From Bacteroidota bacterium (GTDB taxonomy: Bacteria; Bacteroidota; Bacteroidia; B-17B0; Aurantibacillaceae): 39,405 nt of DNA. This document shows positions 36,138-39,405 of this stretch, in pieces; the stretch's first letter is position 1, and each line of letters opens with the position of its first letter. The stretch covers positions 1 to 39,405 of the forward strand of contig CANLAV010000007.1 of NCBI GenBank assembly GCA_947487905.1, read 5' to 3'. The position numbers and the translations under genes were made by a program. Below the pieces are notes generated by a model that saw only the letters and a program-made list of their open reading frames with translations, did not search any database and was not told the origin of the DNA.

Positions 36138-36845
36138 TCAAGCCAATTTCACTAATTCTTTCCAAACAACATCGGTTATATCTGGTTTGCAAGTGACTGA
36201 AATTTTTTCGAGTTTGATAGGATGAATAAACTCTGTTTTATAAGAATGTAAGTGAATTGATGCATTGGAGTTTGAACGGTCAAATCCATATTTTAAATCA
36301 CCTTTAATAGGACAGCCAATAGCACTCAGCTGCGCTCTAATTTGATGATGTCTTCCTGTAAATAAATTTATTTGCAGCAAGTGATAATTTGAGATAGAAG
36401 CAAGTAACTCATATTCTAATTCAGCTTTTAACGAACCATTTTTTTCAGTGTCAAATGCTTTTGATTTATTGGCTTGTTCGTTTTTAATTAGATAATGTGT
36501 TAAGCGTTGTTTTAATTGTGGCGGCCTATTTTTTACAACAGCCCAGTAGGTTTTTGTAATGGTTTTATCTCTAAATAATTCATTCATTCGAGATAACGCT
36601 TTACTTGTTTTTGCAAAAATAACAATACCTGAAACGGGCCTATCTAAACGATGACATACGCCACAAAATACATTGCCTGGTTTATTATCGCGTTGTTTCA
36701 AAAAGTTTTTTACCTTTTCTGAAAGTGGCATATCACCTGTTTTATCTCCTTGTACAATTTCCGACGATTTTTTATTGATAATTATTAAATGATTGTCTTC
36801 GTATACAATTTGTGAACTTTCTATGATTTCGCTGGGATTAAACAT
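36138..36845 (-). CDS. RluA-family pseudouridine synthase
   Basis: This 235-residue RluA-type synthase lacks an S4 domain. The catalytic aspartate is Asp68 in CHRLDRPVSG, and other family segments are VYEDNHLIIINKKS near the start and FTGRHHQIRAQLSAIGCPI near residue 170. It isomerises uridine in rRNA or tRNA. Short S4-less members include RluA, TruC and several Bacteroidota-specific types, so the target cannot be named. It is the third gene of a minus-strand set after folK and the deoxynucleoside kinase, 21 bases after the latter. Confidence 0.9.
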   Translation of the reverse strand: MFNPSEIIESSQIVYEDNHLIIINKKSSEIVQGDKTGDMPLSEKVKNFLKQRDNKPGNVFCGVCHRLDRPVSGIVIFAKTSKALSRMNELFRDKTITKTYWAVVKNRPPQLKQRLTHYLIKNEQANKSKAFDTEKNGSLKAELEYELLASISNYHLLQINLFTGRHHQIRAQLSAIGCPIKGDLKYGFDRSNSNASIHLHSYKTEFIHPIKLEKISVTCKPDITDVVWKELVKLA

Positions 36846-36866
36846 GGAGTAAAAGTAAACTATTTT

Positions 36867-37460
36867 TTATTTTAATTGTAAAGCCTCTATAATTTTAGTA
36901 CAACATTCATCTGTGGTGTGACTATCATACTTTTTAAGTGTCATTATCATCACCGGAACCGACATTGTTTTTTTAAATGCGTAATGTTTTTGATATGATT
37001 TATTGACTTTTTCTAAATAGTCTTCTTGTATATTTTTCTCCATAAATCTCCCTCTTTTTTTGATGTTTTTTAACAGCAAATCTGTTTCAACATTTAAATA
37101 AACTACTAAATCAGGATTAGGAATGGTTAATTTAATTTGATTAAAATTCTTTTTATAGAGTTTGAAGTCATTAGACTTTAGGTTAGCTTTTGCAAAACAT
37201 AAGCATTTGTCAAAATGAAAATCGCTGACTGTTATTTTTTTGGAATGCTTTTTAAAATAAGTTGATAATTGATTTTGTCTTTCAATTAAAAATGAAAATT
37301 CAGTCAGGAGCGCTAACTTTTTTTTGTTTTCATAAAACAATGGTAACAATGTATTTTCCTCAAATTTTTCGGGTAAAAAATGAGCGTTTAATTTTTCTGC
37401 TAATGCTTTTGCAATGGTTGATTTTCCAGCACCAATATTACCTTCTATGGATATGTACAT
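36867..37460 (-). CDS. Deoxynucleoside kinase
   Basis: This 197-residue P-loop kinase of the dNK/dCK family phosphorylates deoxynucleosides in the salvage pathway. The Walker A motif GNIGAGKST is at residues 7-15, followed by an acidic substrate-contact region (LPEKFEEN) and the family SDFHFDKCLCFAK, which takes the place of the D-R-S/Y motif. The lid has KKRGRFMEKNIQEDYLEKV with its arginines. It is encoded 5 bases after folK. The two activities are fused in some Bacteroidota, which supports a joint role in nucleotide and folate supply for DNA synthesis. Confidence 0.88.
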   Translation of the reverse strand: MYISIEGNIGAGKSTIAKALAEKLNAHFLPEKFEENTLLPLFYENKKKLALLTEFSFLIERQNQLSTYFKKHSKKITVSDFHFDKCLCFAKANLKSNDFKLYKKNFNQIKLTIPNPDLVVYLNVETDLLLKNIKKRGRFMEKNIQEDYLEKVNKSYQKHYAFKKTMSVPVMIMTLKKYDSHTTDECCTKIIEALQLK

Positions 37461-37465
37461 ATTTT

Positions 37466-37954
37466 TTAGTTATAAAGTAAAACTTCGCATTGATCTTCAC
37501 ACTCAGCCAACAAGGCTTGAATAGTTTTATGAAACGTAGGATGAGAAAAATTTGGAGCAATTTCATGTAATGGAATCAAGACGAAATTACGTAAATGCAA
37601 ACGGGGATGCGGAATGATTAAATCTTTGGTTTGAATTACATCAACATTATAAAACAATATATCAATATCAATGGTGCGTGGTTCATAGGTCTCTTTATGA
37701 TTTCGTTCACGTCCAAAATCCAACTCGATTTTAAGTGTTTGTTTTAAAAGTTGGTGACTTGACAAGACTGTTTCAACGCAAATGCATTGATTTAAATATT
37801 TTTCTTGATTATCAACACCCCAAGCCTCTGTCTCATAAAAGTTGGATTGACTGATGACGCGTCCAATTTCAGTATTAATTTTTTCAACAACTTGCTTTAA
37901 GGTAAACGCTCTATTACCCATATTACCACCCAAACATAAAAAAGCTGTATTCAT
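37466..37954 (-). CDS. folK: FolK, hydroxymethyldihydropterin pyrophosphokinase
   Basis: This 162-residue enzyme transfers pyrophosphate from ATP to 6-hydroxymethyl-7,8-dihydropterin in folate synthesis. It begins FLCLGGNMGNRAFTLKQ, where the family has L-G-S-N-x-G-D-R (here Gly-Gly-Asn). The metal-binding RTIDIDILFY and the HPRLHLRNFVLIPLHEIAP segment are complete, and length is normal. It is the first gene of the minus-strand folK-dNK-RluA set and is divergent from sppA across a 62-base space. Confidence 0.94.
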   Translation of the reverse strand: MNTAFLCLGGNMGNRAFTLKQVVEKINTEIGRVISQSNFYETEAWGVDNQEKYLNQCICVETVLSSHQLLKQTLKIELDFGRERNHKETYEPRTIDIDILFYNVDVIQTKDLIIPHPRLHLRNFVLIPLHEIAPNFSHPTFHKTIQALLAECEDQCEVLLYN

Positions 37955-37961
37955 AAAATTA

Positions 37962-37993
37962 TTTGTAAAAATACATTAAAGTAAGGTAACTTG
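37962..37993 (+). promoter_or_regulatory. Promoter of sppA
   Basis: TTTG (37962-37965), a 21-base spacer and TAACTTG (37987-37993) form a near-consensus pair, one T short in the -7 box. ATG 38017 lies 23 bases further on. Confidence 0.5.
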
Positions 37994-38016
37994 CGTCAAT
38001 ATTATAAATATTCAAT

Positions 38017-39405
38017 ATGAAAAATTTTTTTGGCGCTTTTTTTGGTTCATGCTTAGGCATTTTAGTAACGGGTTTAGTTGTTACAATTGTTGTTATCGTT
38101 TCAATTACGAGTTCTTTTAAAGATGCCCTAAGTAAGAATAATGATGATACTTATGTAGCTGTCGAAAATTCAGTTTTGAAAATAAATTTGAATAACGAGA
38201 TTAAAGAACGCGGATTCGAAAATCCATTTGGTAAGTTAAATTTAGGTCCATTTATGCCTGAAGCAACTATTGGGTTAAATACCATTGTTTTGAGTATTCA
38301 AAAAGCAAAGGTTGATAAAAACATCAAAGGTATTTACCTCGAAATTAGTAATCCAGTTGCAGGATTTGCAACGTTAGAAGAGATTAGAAATGCGCTATTA
38401 GATTTTAAAAAGTCTGGTAAATTTATTTATACCTATTCTGAAACGTACAGTCAAAAAGCCTATTACATTGCAAGTACAGCTAATCAAATTTATTTAAATC
38501 CACAAGGTACTTTAGAACTAAAAGGGTTAAGTGCTCAAATGATGTTTTTTAAAAAAATGTTAGATAAACTCAATGTAGAAGTTCAAATTTTTAGACATGG
38601 TAAGTTTAAAAGTGCTATTGAGCCGTTTATGCTTGATAAAATGAGTGAAGCCAATCGTGCTCAAGTAGAAATATACTTAGGCTCTTTATGGAATCAAATG
38701 ATTACAGGTATTAGTAATAATAGATCCATTTCTACATCCGAACTAAATAATATGGCAGATCGCTTATTAATTCGAAGTCCTGAAGATGCTTTAACCTATA
38801 AATTAATTGATGGTTTGAAGTATGAAGATGAAGTCATGGACGACATAAAAAATAAGATTAACCTTTCACCTAGTGATAAAATTCATTTTGTTTCCTTAAC
38901 GAAGTATTCAACTTCACCAAATAAGCTAGTATTAAGTCGTGATAAAATTGCAGTTGTTTATGCTGTTGGCGAAATTGTAAGTGGCGAAGGAGATGATAAT
39001 AGCGTAGGTAGCGAAACTGTTGTTAAAGCATTGCGTGAGGCACGTTTAGATTCAACTATTAAAGCCATTGTATTTCGTGTTAATTCACCTGGAGGAAGTG
39101 CACTCGCTAGTGATGTGATGTGGAGAGAAGTTTGTCTGGCAAAAGCGGCTAAGCCAGTTGTGGTTTCGATGGGCGATGTAGCGGCAAGTGGTGGTTATTA
39201 TATTAGTTGTGCCGCTAATCGCATTTTTGCTCAACCCAATACCATCACCGGTTCAATAGGTGTGTTTGGTATGATTCCTAACGTTCAAAAAGCACTTTCT
39301 GAAAAACTAGGAATCACCATTGATACGGTTAATACAAATAAACACAGTGATGTTGGAACAATCTTACGCGCAGCTACTTCTGATGAATTCAATTATATTC
39401 AAAAA
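38017..39405 (+). CDS. sppA: Signal peptide peptidase SppA, 67K type (3' end outside the window)
   Basis: 463 codons are present and open to the right edge; full-length relatives have about 580-600 residues, so roughly 120 are missing. SppA is a membrane-bound serine/lysine protease that digests cleaved signal peptides. The N-terminus has one membrane anchor (about residues 8-30). The catalytic Lys198 is in RHGKFKSAIEPF and the nucleophile Ser391 in GDVAASGGYYIS, preceded by FRVNSPGGSALAS. The order (Lys in the first repeat, Ser in the second) is that of the 67K form. It has its own promoter, divergent from folK. Confidence 0.93.
   Translation, partial: MKNFFGAFFGSCLGILVTGLVVTIVVIVSITSSFKDALSKNNDDTYVAVENSVLKINLNNEIKERGFENPFGKLNLGPFMPEATIGLNTIVLSIQKAKVDKNIKGIYLEISNPVAGFATLEEIRNALLDFKKSGKFIYTYSETYSQKAYYIASTANQIYLNPQGTLELKGLSAQMMFFKKMLDKLNVEVQIFRHGKFKSAIEPFMLDKMSEANRAQVEIYLGSLWNQMITGISNNRSISTSELNNMADRLLIRSPEDALTYKLIDGLKYEDEVMDDIKNKINLSPSDKIHFVSLTKYSTSPNKLVLSRDKIAVVYAVGEIVSGEGDDNSVGSETVVKALREARLDSTIKAIVFRVNSPGGSALASDVMWREVCLAKAAKPVVVSMGDVAASGGYYISCAANRIFAQPNTITGSIGVFGMIPNVQKALSEKLGITIDTVNTNKHSDVGTILRAATSDEFNYIQK

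Overview
The window is an AT-rich stretch of chromosome from a member of the Bacteroidota, most likely Flavobacteriales or a close relative. The evidence is: a large secreted protein ending in a type IX secretion (T9SS) sorting domain; two TonB-dependent receptors with N-terminal carboxypeptidase-like domains; an atpD-atpC pair with a short epsilon subunit; a HYC_CC_PP-type small protein; a BT_3928-type DoxX protein; almost no Shine-Dalgarno sequences; and repeated TAnnTTTG promoter boxes, the -7 element of Bacteroidota sigma factor. No rRNA, tRNA, CRISPR array, insertion sequence or prophage was recognised. The content is mainly core and housekeeping genes.

Layout. 1-1186: the tail of an unknown gene, clpS and a lipoprotein M48 metalloprotease. 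1192-5134: a cold-shock gene with its own promoter and terminator, two tandem POT peptide transporters and a pentapeptide-repeat gene. 5145-8677 (minus): a small secreted protein followed by a 1024-residue BNR/PKD/T9SS protein. 8862-11246: a metallophosphoesterase-glycosyltransferase pair and a J-domain/KTSC protein. 11277-13841: an M3 oligopeptidase converging on ridA. 13987-17194: a small unknown gene, then DEAD-box helicase, RluF-type pseudouridine synthase and an outer-membrane protein. 17230-20049 (minus): an NAD(P)-binding protein and ligA. 20068-23189: a putative metal-handling operon (HYC_CC_PP protein, secreted HMA protein, TonB receptor). 23221-24992: an RlpA-like protein and dihydroorotase. 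25073-30014: a TonB receptor, cobalamin adenosyltransferase, hotdog thioesterase, long QueA-family protein and ArsC-family protein. 30046-31860: atpD-atpC. 31939-34872 (minus): efp, a DoxX/thioredoxin-like protein and a LexA-like S24 repressor. 34873-35233: the only gene-free stretch over 300 bases; it holds a palindrome, a possible promoter, a strong hairpin, a structured repeat element and the dedA promoter. 35234-36122: dedA and a DUF5808-type protein. 36138-37954 (minus): folK, deoxynucleoside kinase and RluA-type synthase. 38017-end: sppA, cut by the window edge.

The most interesting items are not protein systems. Two intergenic elements (about 17934-18016 minus and 35056-35133 plus) share a sequence and fold pattern and look like copies of one structured element. 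A perfect palindrome lies just upstream of the S24 repressor, next to a plus-strand promoter-like box and a hairpin with no gene between them. Another palindrome overlaps the promoter of the metal operon. Two convergent gene pairs have terminator-like stems built from their own last codons. Several TAnnTTTG boxes lie 4-5 bases from the start codon, suggesting leaderless mRNAs. No convincing new defence or mobile system was found.
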